Shown here: positions 38,101 through 45,175 of the stretch, piece by piece
Numbering within the stretch: position 1 is the first letter of the stretch
How the letters are laid out: the number at the start of each line of letters is the position of its first letter
Notes under the pieces: generated by a model
Told to the model about the DNA's origin: nothing
Seen by the model: only the letters and a program-made list of their open reading frames with translations
The model's database searches: none
Assembly (NCBI GenBank): GCA_002633005.1
Contig: NMRA01000039.1
Span: 363,225-427,224, forward strand
From: Phoronis australis
Lineage: Eukaryota; Phoronida; Phoronidae
DNA length: 64,000 nucleotides
Direction: 5' to 3'
Program-made: the position numbers and the translations under genes

Positions 38101-41100
38101 GCTAAAATCATAAAACTCAACGGATTTTTTTTTTCAACACCCAAATATAATCTCATAGAAATGTGGTTTCGGCCACAAAACCGGTAATGACCCTTTAAGG
38201 GAAACATCGTGCACTAAGTGTCTCCACGTGCAGTTCTACCTACGTGCCCAATCACATCTAGTTCTCTAGTCACGTGAACAGAGGAGTCATATTCCAAGAG
38301 TAGTGCGCATGCAACGTGCTTCGTGCGCATGCGTGTCTTCTGGGGTAGACCTGACAGCCCGGCGAATTAGCAATGGCAAATTTAAAATTTTGTTTCCTGT
38401 GTATTAGGTTCCAAAATAGTTTCGTCGTGTTTTTAGTAAAAATACTGTCACTGTCTACTCCATTTAGAATCAAACTGTTGGTCTTACTTGGGCAACGCGG
38501 GCAACATTGGTTCAAAGGTATATATGACTCCTCGACGGGGCATCCAGATAATGGTGGGCACTCTATTTTCTTGCAATGAACTTCGCCGTTATCGCACAAA
38601 CAAGTTTTACAATTGTTATCGGGTTGTGTAAATTCTTGTTTGTGGGCGTATTTCACACCATAATAGATGCAGTCTGTAATTGAAAAAATAAACAATGCTA
38701 ATTTTAGTCTGTTTGTCTCAAATTACTTTGAAGTATTCTTTATTGGCCTACTAAAATCCTAAGTTTAAATGAAAGTATGTAAGCTTACGTTTAGCTCAAG
38801 TGGAAAAATGGTAAGCTTTGGCACACATTATTATGTTTTGATTTCCCTCATAAGAATATCCATATGGTAAACGATAGGCTTACATCAATAGTTTATATAT
38901 TGGTACCAAGTCGTTTCTAATCCAAAAACGGTTTGTGATGGGAAAAGGTGCGTTTTATGTTGTACGTCTTTTCGTCAACCCATTCTATTTTCTAAATATA
39001 CTAGAACTTCCTGGTCGCTAGGCATCGCTTGCTGATGACAAAAAGTTCGAATTATGGACACATGTGGCCAGCATATACATTCATTGAGTTAAAGTTCAAT
39101 TATGGCATTGCGATGAAATCAATGGAATTGGCCCCATGTAAAAACGTGAGTCTTAAAGCTGACATGTATTTGTAGCCTATCAAATCAGCGATGAACGTCA
39201 AGTGCCTACGTCGTCATTGGAACAAGAACCGGAAGTCAATGAGTACTCTCAAGAAAACCAGTTGTCTGGTGTTGGTGTTATATGTGTTAATTGATCAACG
39301 CCAAGTTACGTAAAAATCTTATTTGAATTGAGAAGCGTCATATAGCGCGCCTCCTTATCGGGCCATGTAATCGAGAACACTTGTTCTGGTTTCTCATAAT
39401 AACTAACAGCTCAGTCATACATCACCAGGTTATTGTTACCACGTGAACAAGCAACATCGCGTGAGACCAGACAATTTAGAAATTTTGATTCCAAGCCAAG
39501 CTCGCGATTTCACAAACTGCAGCTTAATCAGTAACACTACTGGCGAACACGGCGCTCGTCTGCTTTATTAAAAAAGTCAAGCTTGCCATATTCAATTTCA
39601 ACCCGAGACCTTGTCATTAATTTCCGCCCAAATTGATAGTCTCCCGAGAAATTTCTGTGGATTTGCCCGACGGACGTCGCAGCAGGACTTCGTTAGCGAA
39701 ACTGGAGCTAGCCAACCACGAGCACCTGCCGCATTAACTTGTTTGACCCGTCAATTAAGGTAAAATTTAGTTACAGGAGGAAAAACTTTGCCGCACTTTT
39801 TATTTACAAGTGGGGCTAACGTCATTAGATATGGTTAAACGAAAGCGGAAACTGTACTAGTTAATATAATAACGTGCCAAAGTAAAAAACAAAAGTATGT
39901 CTGGCGATTCCCGCTATCAGTATTTCGCGTTTCTTTAATCTTATCCACTTCTTCAATGGCGGATAAATCATGACTCAAAGGGGGCCTCACTACAAATTTC
40001 GGAGGAAAATGTCCATCTAAGCGTTAAAACAAGCATGTCTACGGCGTTTTTGGTCGTGTCCGTAGGGTTCCGCCATCCCCCTCAACCCGTCTGTGTCCTT
40101 TGGTATGGGTCGCGGTAAAATAAAGCGTCTAGTAAGTTACCAGGGTATCTGCAAATTCAAACATTTACCAAAATGTTTTTTCCATTTTTTGGGTTAGGAT
40201 AAAATTCACCTCAATAGGTACGGTACATTGTTTTTGATGCTGTAGCCAAAATATTGACTTAGTGTATCTATGACCACGCCCATTCACAATACATAAGGTT
40301 GCTCTATCTATGTCCAGTCAAATAGGTTGCAGACTCCCAACGTTTCAATTTCTGTAGGAATATTCAAGCAACGGTTTTCAGCTTGTTCCTAACAACTTAC
40401 AATGTTGCTAAAATTTTCCAAGACCCGACAATGCTCGACTGCAAACACCACAAAATTCCGTAGCACTTTCTATAAGATTATTTTCTCAACTGGCCGTATA
40501 CTTCAGAAAACGTTTGAAGCTGAAAACTGAGGTCGGCATTTTCCCATGTTTTTGCAAATTGAAAAAACATGATCTCGCATTAAAAAGCAACTGAGACGTG
40601 TGCATCGCAGCTAAAGGAAATGTGTCTACTGCCTGTTTCAATGACCTCTGAACTCGTGCAATCGACAAGTTGGTACTTTTAATGGTGAATGACTTTTCTC
40701 TGAAATCGAAGGAGGTCGCCACTTTCCAGTGACTTAGGCTTACAGTACAGAAATTCTCTGCATAACGTGTTTTGGGAAAAATATAATTTCCGGTACTAAG
40801 CGTGTACTATCCCTCGTTTTTAGAAGACAATTACGTAGATTTTTTAAAAACCCGCAGTTAAACAAGAGAAGCTTCCAAAGGGATAACCTGTTGTCTATAA
40901 ATACCTGAGCAGTTATTAACTAGGACTCACGAAGCCTGACTTTGTCCACGAATAAGTGTTCTACCTTGGTAGTCATTTGAGTAGAATGGTTGTAACATCG
41001 CCAAGATGGTCATTTTTCCAGCAAAGAACACGGAGTTAGCTATTAGAATGTCAGTATGTCCAACGCTGAGCAGTATAAAAGTTTTGAAAATTGAAAATTT

Positions 41101-42564
41101 TCCCTTAAATTCAGACGAGCAGAATGTTGGCCCGTATGCTGGTATGGCAAACACTGACTTCCCGTTATTATTGTTCACAGCAAAAAGTGCTGCTCACGTC
41201 ACAATCGGCACCATAAATCGCACCATGTCACCATTTTATCGGCATTTTATGCCTATGTCTACCATTGGTGCAAAGCCCAGTCACTTTTTGTGAAATGAAC
41301 ACCACTTTACGCTAATCTCTGTCTGAGCGTTAATGGACATCGAAATCAGAAGAGACACTGACGGTGGCCTGAACGCCATCTGGTCGGTGAAAACCTAAAT
41401 ATTTCGTTTCGGGTGACTTGTTTAAGCAAATTTCATTCCAGCAGGCATCGAGGTCAGCCAGTCAATGGAGCTTGTCGAAAGTTAGGCGAATCGCGGTTCG
41501 CGTCCTTTTGTGGGCTCGACGACCGCACTTGACCGCTTTGTGAAAGACATTACAAACACATACAATATCACAATTTCTGTAAAACTAAAACCGTTATTCC
41601 ATACTTTCATTTGAACTTTGTCACGTTGTCTTCTTTACTTAAAGGTAAATAAATTAAGTAAAAAAGATGCAAGAGGCATTCCAAAAGAATTGAGTTGGTC
41701 AATGCAGCGTTACATTTCTTTTTTCTAAATGCATTTTCCAGGCCACTTTAGTCTAATGTTTAGGTTAACTCGGTGTCCAAATAGGAAACAAGAGGGGAAT
41801 GAAGAAAAGAAAAATGGGAAACGATAAAGTAGGTCAATGTCAACAAACTGTCAGTCGCGTTGCTTTTTGGTTAAGCTTCAGTAGAAACTTTAGTGAAAAG
41901 TCGTTCTATCGCATTGGATACAAGTTTTGGGTGTAATTTTTCTCGTGCGAGAGTTCCTTTCCAGACATTGGATTATAGACAAGAGATGCTTTCTGTGTGG
42001 AGACAGCAAGTCATAAATTTTTGGGGATCTAAAATATTAACACTGAGTTGTCGAATATGAACATGTCTTAAATAATAAAATATATAAGAATGCGAATGAT
42101 TGATAACGCTGACGAGTGAAGAAACAGCATCTCAATAAGTTAAATTGAAATGACGACCCAAAATGCCTCGTTTTGAAAGTTGAAAAAAAACATTTCCTAC
42201 AGTCCGTATTTATGACAGTCTCGCTGTGGTATCGGTCATCCGCCATGACAGGTGTTGTCCGCCATTGATCTCCCACGCACCATCTGCGTAATGAGAGACG
42301 GGACTATTTTCCTACGCGCAAGCACACCATTACCCAGATGTGTGTTTCGGCCACGTTTAGGTCTCCACCTTTTTCTAACTTTCCAGCTGGATTTTAATTT
42401 AGAACCATAAACGACCCTCTTATGTCGCCTATCATAATTGTTTATTTAAAAACAATAATATGTAAAACCATACCTTTTTGTCCTCCTAGCTGAGGAGCTG
42501 CTATTGTGAGCTGTATAAAAAGAACAAGTTGACATAGCGTCAACGATTTTTTCCAACTATCCAT
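14028..42564 (-). CDS. Clade A fibrillar procollagen alpha chain (whole gene, 37 coding exons)
   Basis: This span is the start-to-stop extent of a gene on the minus strand; the exons are listed separately. The product would be a secreted procollagen of about 1,561 residues that trimerises in the ER and assembles into extracellular fibrils. Domain order: signal peptide (1-22 or so), VWC with ten Cys, short linker, 40-residue minor helix, 28-residue N-telopeptide with one Lys, 1,119-residue Gly-X-Y helix with no interruption, C-telopeptide, COLFI C-propeptide. All helix exons begin with a Gly codon and end in phase 0; their sizes are multiples of 9, as in fibrillar collagens. A VWC rather than a TSPN/LamG N-propeptide marks clade A (COL1A1/2A1/3A1 lineage). 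Oddities are the extra helix length, loss of two C-propeptide cysteines, and an N-gap duplication inside the intron at 18.1-19.1 kb. Orthology to one vertebrate chain cannot be decided. Confidence 0.95.
14471..14692 (-). CDS. Collagen exon 36: C-propeptide core
   Basis: 74 codons from [17 protein letters not shown] through [12 protein letters not shown] (Cys6) to VVGDDDCR (Cys7). The family N-glycosylation site NIT before YHC is changed to TIT. A new NES sequon appears about 30 residues later. TTCCAG acceptor, GTGAGT donor. Confidence 0.93.
15170..15348 (-). CDS. Collagen exon 35: C-propeptide Ca-binding region
   Basis: 59 codons plus a split Gly. [19 protein letters not shown] aligns with the family EYWIDPNQGCxLDAxxVFC. 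Asp and Asn of the calcium site remain, Cys3 is His, and Cys4 is present. KTC is Cys5. Ends ETGGFV. TATAG acceptor, GTAAGC donor. Confidence 0.92.
15760..15925 (-). CDS. Collagen exon 34: C-propeptide start, coiled coil
   Basis: Starts [16 protein letters not shown]; a BMP1/tolloid site would be expected before the Asp pair. A short coiled-coil stretch ([16 protein letters not shown]) matches the trimer-nucleating region of the family. KSCDDLL supplies Cys1. The position of Cys2 is Ala (LLKANPD). ACCAG acceptor; donor GTAATA; ends phase 1. Confidence 0.92.
16283..16426 (-). CDS. Collagen exon 33: end of main helix and C-telopeptide
   Basis: 48 codons. Nine triplets finish with three GPP (helix end at residue 1119), then a C-telopeptide [20 protein letters not shown] with one Lys near its end, the likely cross-linking residue. 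ACTAG acceptor, GTATGT donor. Confidence 0.92.
16895..16966 (-). CDS. Collagen exon 32: helix residues 1069-1092
   Basis: 72 bp exon, eight triplets from [13 protein letters not shown] to GPAGAP. TTCCAG acceptor, GTGAGT donor. Confidence 0.91.
17288..17449 (-). CDS. Collagen exon 31: helix residues 1015-1068, C-terminal cross-link region
   Basis: 162 bp exon, 18 triplets. [19 protein letters not shown] aligns with the vertebrate GIKGHRGFSGLQGPPG around Lys930. The Lys (residue 1032) is kept, but the His-Arg after it is Asp-Pro. AACAG acceptor, GTAAGC donor. Confidence 0.92.
17578..17677. repeat. Intronic hairpin, ~37 bp arms
   Basis: GTACATGAAGTAATATCCCA on the left is complementary, with about four mismatches over 37 bp, to the right arm ending GCTATTACTTCATGTAC. 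A ~25 bp loop lies between. MITE-like, in the intron between exons 30 and 31. Confidence 0.65.
18144..18610. repeat. Duplicated block, copy 1 (likely assembly artefact)
   Basis: Nearly identical to 18612-19078 over about 467 bp, with only a few substitutions. It ends at the exon 30 splice donor (CTCACC on plus), directly before the N. No exon follows it. Confidence 0.85.
18611..18611. other. Single ambiguous base (N)
   Basis: The only N in the window. It marks the junction of the two duplicated blocks. Confidence 0.95.
18612..19078. repeat. Duplicated block, copy 2
   Basis: Second copy, joined correctly to exon 30. Differences from copy 1 include AACATTTATT versus TACATTTATT, ATACAGCATG versus ATACGGCATG and GACGTAGC versus GACATAGC. 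Confidence 0.85.
19077..19292 (-). CDS. Collagen exon 30: helix residues 943-1014
   Basis: 216 bp exon, 24 triplets from [13 protein letters not shown] to GPRGAP. Its donor (GTGAGT) abuts the right copy of the 467 bp duplicated block. The left copy ends at the same donor site just before the N at 18611, with no exon attached. Acceptor TTTCAG. Confidence 0.92.
19783..19890 (-). CDS. Collagen exon 29: helix residues 907-942
   Basis: 108 bp exon, 12 triplets from [13 protein letters not shown] to GEPGAP. CTCAG acceptor, GTGAGT donor. Confidence 0.92.
20275..20382 (-). CDS. Collagen exon 28: helix residues 871-906
   Basis: 108 bp exon, 12 triplets from [12 protein letters not shown] to [22 protein letters not shown] resembles the stretch just after the vertebrate collagenase site. 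CCCAG acceptor, GTATGA donor. Confidence 0.92.
21384..21653 (-). CDS. Collagen exon 27: helix residues 781-870
   Basis: The largest helix exon: 270 bp, 30 triplets from [16 protein letters not shown] to GADGAP. Its opening resembles the vertebrate collagenase-site neighbourhood (QGxxGQRG), but the scissile G-L/I is not there. TCTAG acceptor, GTAAGA donor. It is one candidate for the extra helix length. Confidence 0.92.
21927..22034 (-). CDS. Collagen exon 26: helix residues 745-780
   Basis: 108 bp exon, 12 triplets from [12 protein letters not shown] to GPIGET. RGD at 771-773. ATCAG acceptor, GTAAGC donor. Confidence 0.92.
22432..22593 (-). CDS. Collagen exon 25: helix residues 691-744
   Basis: 162 bp exon, 18 triplets from [13 protein letters not shown] to GPPGER, including a Lys-rich [14 protein letters not shown] acceptor, GTGAGA donor. 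Confidence 0.92.
23085..23246 (-). CDS. Collagen exon 24: helix residues 637-690, two more GFPGER motifs
   Basis: 162 bp exon, 18 triplets. GFPGER occurs at 661-666 and again at the exon end (685-690), where the following GDQ creates an RGD across the junction. Begins [21 protein letters not shown] acceptor, GTAAGA donor. Confidence 0.92.
23535..23588 (-). CDS. Collagen exon 23: helix residues 619-636
   Basis: 54 bp exon, six triplets ([18 protein letters not shown]), TTTTAG and GTAAGT. Confidence 0.92.
23764..23817 (-). CDS. Collagen exon 22: helix residues 601-618
   Basis: 54 bp exon, six triplets ([18 protein letters not shown]), TTTCAG and GTACGT. Confidence 0.92.
24369..24521 (-). CDS. 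Collagen exon 21: helix residues 550-600
   Basis: 153 bp exon, 17 triplets from [13 protein letters not shown] to GDQGLV. It carries an RGD at 594-596 and forms another across the exon 20/21 junction. TTCCAG and GTAAGT. Confidence 0.92.
24935..25087 (-). CDS. Collagen exon 20: helix residues 499-549, GFPGER motif
   Basis: 153 bp exon of 17 triplets that opens with GFPGER at helix residues 499-504. GFOGER at 502-507 is the alpha1/alpha2-beta1 integrin site of vertebrate fibrillar chains. The -3 offset equals that of the N-terminal cross-link Lys, so the helix is colinear up to here. It ends GTTGEQGPR. Acceptor TGACAG, donor GTACGT. Confidence 0.92.
25840..26173. mobile_element. TTAA-type MITE, copy 2 of 3 (intron 19)
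   Basis: TTAA at 25836-25839 and 26174-26177 flank ends AAGTGACAATATCGGCG and the complement of ACGGAAATTATCG. The interior matches 850-1170 and 37877-38194. The terminus resembles Kolobok/T2 MITEs. Confidence 0.6.
26222..26428 (-). CDS. Collagen exon 19: helix residues 430-498
   Basis: 207 bp exon, 23 triplets from [12 protein letters not shown] to GDPGQQ. Gln-rich. Acceptor CTACAG, donor GTAGGA. Confidence 0.92.
27060..27113 (-). CDS. Collagen exon 18: helix residues 412-429
   Basis: 54 bp exon, six triplets ([18 protein letters not shown]), AACAG and GTAAGG. Confidence 0.91.
27374..27418 (-). CDS. Collagen exon 17: helix residues 397-411
   Basis: 45 bp exon, five triplets ([15 protein letters not shown]), TTTCAG and GTAAGT. 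45 and 54 bp are the characteristic fibrillar exon sizes. Confidence 0.92.
27871..27901 (-). pseudogene. Collagen-like remnant between exons 16 and 17
   Basis: The minus strand reads GGGTCACCTGGAGAGAAAGACAACG followed by a perfect GTGAGT donor, coding for GSPGEKDN. The only nearby AG acceptor gives 31 nt, which is not a multiple of three. The Gly spacing also fails (EKD where EKG is expected). Including it would break the helix frame, while skipping it joins exons 16 and 17 in phase. Likely a decayed 27-54 bp exon, or an exon damaged by a sequencing error. Confidence 0.45.
28098..28205 (-). CDS. Collagen exon 16: helix residues 361-396
   Basis: 108 bp exon, 12 triplets from [12 protein letters not shown] to GPDGTT. 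Acceptor TTATAG, donor GTAGGT. The next full in-frame exon is at 27374-27418; a collagen-like remnant lies between them. Confidence 0.9.
29101..29208 (-). CDS. Collagen exon 15: helix residues 325-360
   Basis: 108 bp exon, 12 triplets from [12 protein letters not shown] to GPRGNQ. Acceptor TTTTAG; donor GTATAA is weaker than most. Confidence 0.9.
29564..29617 (-). CDS. Collagen exon 14: helix residues 307-324
   Basis: 54 bp exon, six triplets ([18 protein letters not shown]), TTACAG and GTAAGT. Confidence 0.92.
30033..30284 (-). CDS. Collagen exon 13: helix residues 223-306
   Basis: A 252 bp exon of 28 triplets beginning [16 protein letters not shown] and ending GEPGTR. It is a large fused exon and carries an RGD (267-269). 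The upstream intron edge contains a short 3x repeat coding-like stretch at 30312-30380 that is not part of the exon. Acceptor TTTCAG, donor GTAAGT. Confidence 0.93.
30497..30694 (-). CDS. Collagen exon 12: helix residues 157-222
   Basis: A 198 bp exon of 22 triplets from [12 protein letters not shown] to GDPGIPGIS. It equals two 99 bp units, implying intron loss relative to vertebrate genes. Acceptor TTTCAAG, donor GTGAGT. Confidence 0.93.
31158..31211 (-). CDS. Collagen exon 11: helix residues 139-156
   Basis: 54 bp exon of six triplets ([18 protein letters not shown]), only 63 bp after exon 10. Contains an RGD (141-143), which is usually cryptic inside a triple helix. TTTAAG acceptor, GTAAGT donor. 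Confidence 0.92.
31275..31328 (-). CDS. Collagen exon 10: helix residues 121-138
   Basis: Classic 54 bp exon of six triplets ([18 protein letters not shown]), with TTGCAG and GTAAGT. Confidence 0.92.
33088..33186 (-). CDS. Collagen exon 9: helix residues 88-120
   Basis: A 99 bp exon of 11 triplets ([12 protein letters not shown] ... GPPGQQ), a size typical of fibrillar collagen genes. ATCCAG acceptor, GTGAGT donor. The following intron (to 31328) is 1.8 kb and I see no collagen exon in it. Confidence 0.93.
33639..33746 (-). CDS. Collagen exon 8: helix residues 52-87, N-terminal cross-link site
   Basis: Twelve triplets ending GLPGPKGHR. The KGHR context is the conserved helical cross-link motif of fibrillar collagens (Lys87 in vertebrate chains). 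Here the Lys is helix residue 84, offset by one triplet. ATAG acceptor, GTAAGT donor. Confidence 0.93.
34237..34389 (-). CDS. Collagen exon 7: main helix residues 1-51
   Basis: A 153 bp exon of 17 uninterrupted triplets beginning [12 protein letters not shown]. It opens the main triple helix directly after the N-telopeptide. TTGCAG and GTAAGT flank it. Confidence 0.93.
34916..35065 (-). CDS. Collagen exon 6: minor helix end and N-telopeptide
   Basis: Fifty codons. Seven triplets end in a run of GPP, followed by 28 non-helical residues starting [16 protein letters not shown] and ending VQYLQAQV. The single telopeptide Lys (NDK) is the likely lysyl-oxidase cross-link residue, and N-proteinase cleavage would fall near LLAQF. 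Acceptor TATTCAG, donor GTAAGT. Confidence 0.9.
35638..35895. mobile_element. MITE-like element, copy 2 (inverted relative to copy 1)
   Basis: Reverse-complement partner of 8917-9174, with the same GGGGGCTCGA(A/T) blocks at both ends. Lies in the intron between exons 5 and 6. A 248-residue-like open frame does not exist here; the open frames are short. Confidence 0.6.
37016..37069 (-). CDS. Collagen exon 5: minor helix, first part
   Basis: A 54 bp exon of six Gly-X-Y triplets ([18 protein letters not shown]). Flanked by TTGTAG and GTAAGT. This is the N-propeptide minor helix. Confidence 0.9.
37459..37506 (-). CDS. Collagen exon 4: pre-helix linker
   Basis: Sixteen codons, [16 protein letters not shown], leading into the minor helix. 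Acceptor TTCCAG, donor GTTTGA (weaker than the others). Phase 0 on both sides. Confidence 0.78.
37740..37762 (-). CDS. Collagen exon 3: 23 bp micro-exon (linker)
   Basis: Encodes NDPADAAA, a short acidic/Ala linker after the VWC. The first codon is split with exon 2 (A|AT). Acceptor TTTCAG and donor GTAAGT are both good consensus matches. It is needed to restore phase 0 before exon 4. Confidence 0.8.
37877..38194. mobile_element. TTAA-type MITE, copy 3 of 3 (intron 2)
   Basis: Left end AAAAGGGACATGATCGG, right end the complement of AAGGGTCATTACCGG, with TTAA at 38195-38198. The interior is shared with the other two copies (GGCGAGAATTGG, CAACGGATTT, AAATGGCA). Confidence 0.6.
38488..38673 (-). 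CDS. Collagen exon 2: von Willebrand factor C domain
   Basis: Encodes one VWC/chordin-type cysteine-rich module with ten Cys. The order includes [32 protein letters not shown]. In clade A chains this module is in the N-propeptide and can bind BMP/TGF-beta ligands (family knowledge). Acceptor TTACAG at the right and donor GTAAGA at the left; the exon runs phase 1 to phase 1. In vertebrate COL2A1 the equivalent exon 2 is alternatively spliced. Here exons 2 and 3 together would be skipped less simply, because both flanks are split codons. Confidence 0.92.
38674..42473. other. Collagen intron 1 (3.8 kb)
   Basis: The longest intron of the gene. First introns of fibrillar collagens often hold enhancers, but I see no specific site I can support. 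No exon-like sequence is visible. Confidence 0.5.
42474..42564 (-). CDS. Collagen exon 1: start codon and signal peptide
   Basis: Encodes a classic secretion signal: MDSWKKS, then a hydrophobic core ([17 protein letters not shown]), then QLGGQK. Two Lys precede the core, and AA/AP is a plausible signal-peptidase site. The donor GTATGG follows at 42473. The exon ends one base into a codon (G), which the next exon completes to GAC. Frame and position fix this ATG as the start. Any 5' UTR begins at 42565. Confidence 0.9.
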
Positions 42565-42783
42565 ATTGTCCAGTTCTATCGCATAGCCTGTGCGGACAGT
42601 CTTTAGAGAGAGAGATGCGAGCAGAACACGACCCTTCCTGACGAGCCTTGGCCGATGGACTCTGTGCTACCGCGCGCTAAGCCAGCAACACCAGAATATC
42701 CAAACAGCTCGATAGTTGTAGCACAACTCTCGCGTATGAGAAATAATATGGCTAAGGCTGCGGATGAAATGACCGCCCCTTGC

Positions 42784-42819
42784 TTTATAAACGGCGCTAA
42801 GCCACGCCTCGCGACCAAT
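42784..42819 (-). promoter_or_regulatory. Candidate collagen core promoter (TATA box, inverted CCAAT, GC-type box)
   Basis: On the minus strand TATAAAG lies at 42784-42789, about 220 bp before the start codon. An ATTGG (inverted CCAAT) lies at 42815-42819 and a GGCGTGG KLF/Sp-type box between them. TATA plus inverted CCAAT is the usual layout of fibrillar collagen promoters. Transcription would start near 42755, leaving a UTR of roughly 190 bp if it is not spliced. Confidence 0.45.
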
Positions 42820-42859
42820 CAAGAGAGCGCGCGTGTAATCAAATCCTGATGGGGCACGG

Positions 42860-44227
42860 CGAAACTTTTGAAGGCCGGACTACTCCAAATGATTGAAAAC
42901 ATTGAGCGATGTCGATGAAATTTTATCCCCGGCAGTGAAATTACCACCAAATGTTTTTTAAGCCTCTCAGGTCAAACCCCAGACGGACCAACCTCTGGTA
43001 TGAATTTGATGGAAACAACAGACTAACAAACGGTCCAAAACGACTTTATTGCGCTAATTTCAAACAGCCGAGAGAAATTCCTTGTGACACGTTGGGCCAC
43101 GGTTAGTCGAAAATGTGGTATATATGTCGGCGTGACCGCATACTGATATTTGGGTAGACCGGCGGTTCCCACACCGTTTAAACTTTTAGCATGCGTCTAC
43201 CAGTCTTAAGAAAATAACAAAAGCAGAATTCTTAAATTATTCTCTTTAGGTGAAAATTGCCATCTTCAGGGTCAAATTACTGATCGTCAACTGGTGTCTG
43301 CGGCTGCCGATTTAATAGTATAAAAGTGTATTGCAGTGCAACATTTTACATTTTCATTAACGATAGTTCGGTGGATCTCTCCGTTTGCTGTGAAGTTAAT
43401 TCGGTATTCATAATCTCTTTCGCTTTATTAGAAATGCACCATGATTAATTATCATTTATTCAAAAATATTTCCAGTCAACCGGAAATTACAATTCTTCCA
43501 TATCCGAATTCCTGAAGACACCCGTTTAACTATTTCATTTTATTTGCGGTTTCCAACTTCATCGGCCACATCACACATAGATGTCTGATATTTCCTTTTT
43601 GTTTCGTTACCAAAAAAGCTTTCTCCTCATAATTTACTGATCTATGTCCTCCTCTAACAGTAAGTCAAAGTGCATTTTGATATTTTATCACAAAACCAAA
43701 GATGAATATAGTTTAGTTTGTAAACTACACTTCTCCTCGGTGAATTTAGTTTTATTTGTAAACCAAGAAAACTAGGTTGACATAACGGAAAACACTTATT
43801 AATGTATGGAGCGTTGCTTCACTTAAAACTGTATAGTTGTCAGATGGACTTGGAGTTTGCAAGTTCAATATAAAGTATGATAGAATAGCAGGCACTTGCA
43901 CATGAGTGCCGGTACAGCCTGAATTGGTGGAGCTTGGGGCTCTGAGTATGTACATTAGTCACATAGGAGCTCACACCCGGGTTTTCCATTCAACACTCCG
44001 ACGTCTCCATTACATGGTAATGGATACTGTCCACGATGACCAACTAATGGTACAAAGGGTGTCTTGTTCTTCAGACTGAATATTGAAAACGAGTTCTCTC
44101 CGGTTACTTTATGATAACAAATGCTTTCAGGTGGTGCTAGGACCTCAAACGAGATATTTTACCGTGGCCAAAATTTAATATTTTCTTTGCGTCGTGCGGT
44201 ATAGGTTGCGTGTAAAGTGAGGCAAAT
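42860..44227. other. Upstream flank of the collagen, no gene seen
   Basis: Only short open frames. Distal regulatory sequence is possible, but nothing specific is visible. Confidence 0.4.
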
Positions 44228-44480
44228 GCACACGATGCAGAATGTCGTCGACAAAAGATCGTTTAGTGTTCACTGGTTCACTGCAGCTCAACGATAACAT
44301 CGATGTGCTTTATGTCCACTGGTTCCCAATCAAAATAGTTACAAGCATTATTTTGATAATTTTCGCGAAGCCGCTCGCAAACACCTCGGTTACGAAGAAA
44401 TTTTTCTTTGCGCGTTGGTTTAGTTACCACGACAATTTGTCGCCGATAGGGATTTCCCCTACAAAAATTGCATCGTGTGC
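44228..44480. repeat. Small element with GCACACGATGC inverted ends
   Basis: GCACACGATGC at 44228-44238 and its exact complement at 44470-44480. The right part (ACGACAATTTGTCGCCGATA ... ATTGCATCGTGTGC) recurs at 45100-45170. Confidence 0.5.
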
Positions 44481-45066
44481 GTTTGCCTTTAAAGATAAAG
44501 ATAAATAAAATGCAATTATGCTATTTAAGAACACGATAGATTTTTCATCGCCGACAATATCGCCTTTCAAACTTCGTTTCGTGTTTGTTGGTTAACCACA
44601 ACTCACGCCGTGCTGTAGTGGGGCGTAGGCGCACGTATAGGCGCAGCCAATCACCTTTTGGCATTTTAGCATAGCGCCTACGCACCATAAGTTACGTTTA
44701 GTGCTCAAGGTGATACGGTGGGTTCTGGGCGCCTACTTGCCTCTAATTTTACCACTACAGCACCGAACTCACGAAAAAATCGCAAGTTGTCAAGGAATAT
44801 AAATATGCTAGTTAGATGCAAATTTCGTTCATTTCCGTGTGACGTTTTACATCGTACGAATATTGTAAAATATAAGCGCGCAGATATCAGACATGTTTGA
44901 CGAATGACGTCTTGCCTCGCCTTACCGTGTCGTATATGATGTGTTTGGTGCCGATTTTTTGTCGTGACTGAGGTCAATTTCAACAATGTGCACTACACCG
45001 TGTATATAGTTCCTAACCCTAGAAGTCGATTACTTTGTTGTCTGCACATGACACCCTCTGCTTTGG

Positions 45067-45175
45067 TATCGACAAAAATCGTATCGTGTGCTCTGGCTTA
45101 GTGGACACGACAACTTGTCGCCGATAAAAAATCGTGAAATTTCCCGACAAAAATCGCATCGTGTGCGTCGGCCTT
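45067..45175 (+). repeat. Repeat of GACAAAAATCG-ATCGTGTGC motif
   Basis: GACAAAAATCG(T/C)ATCGTGTGC occurs twice here about 80 bp apart and once, diverged, at 44460. A CGACAACTTGTCGCCGATA block lies between the two copies. Confidence 0.5.

Noticed and set aside
42603-42818. 71-residue minus-strand frame upstream of the collagen start
   Set aside because: Overlaps the predicted 5' UTR and TATA region; no similarity to a known protein.
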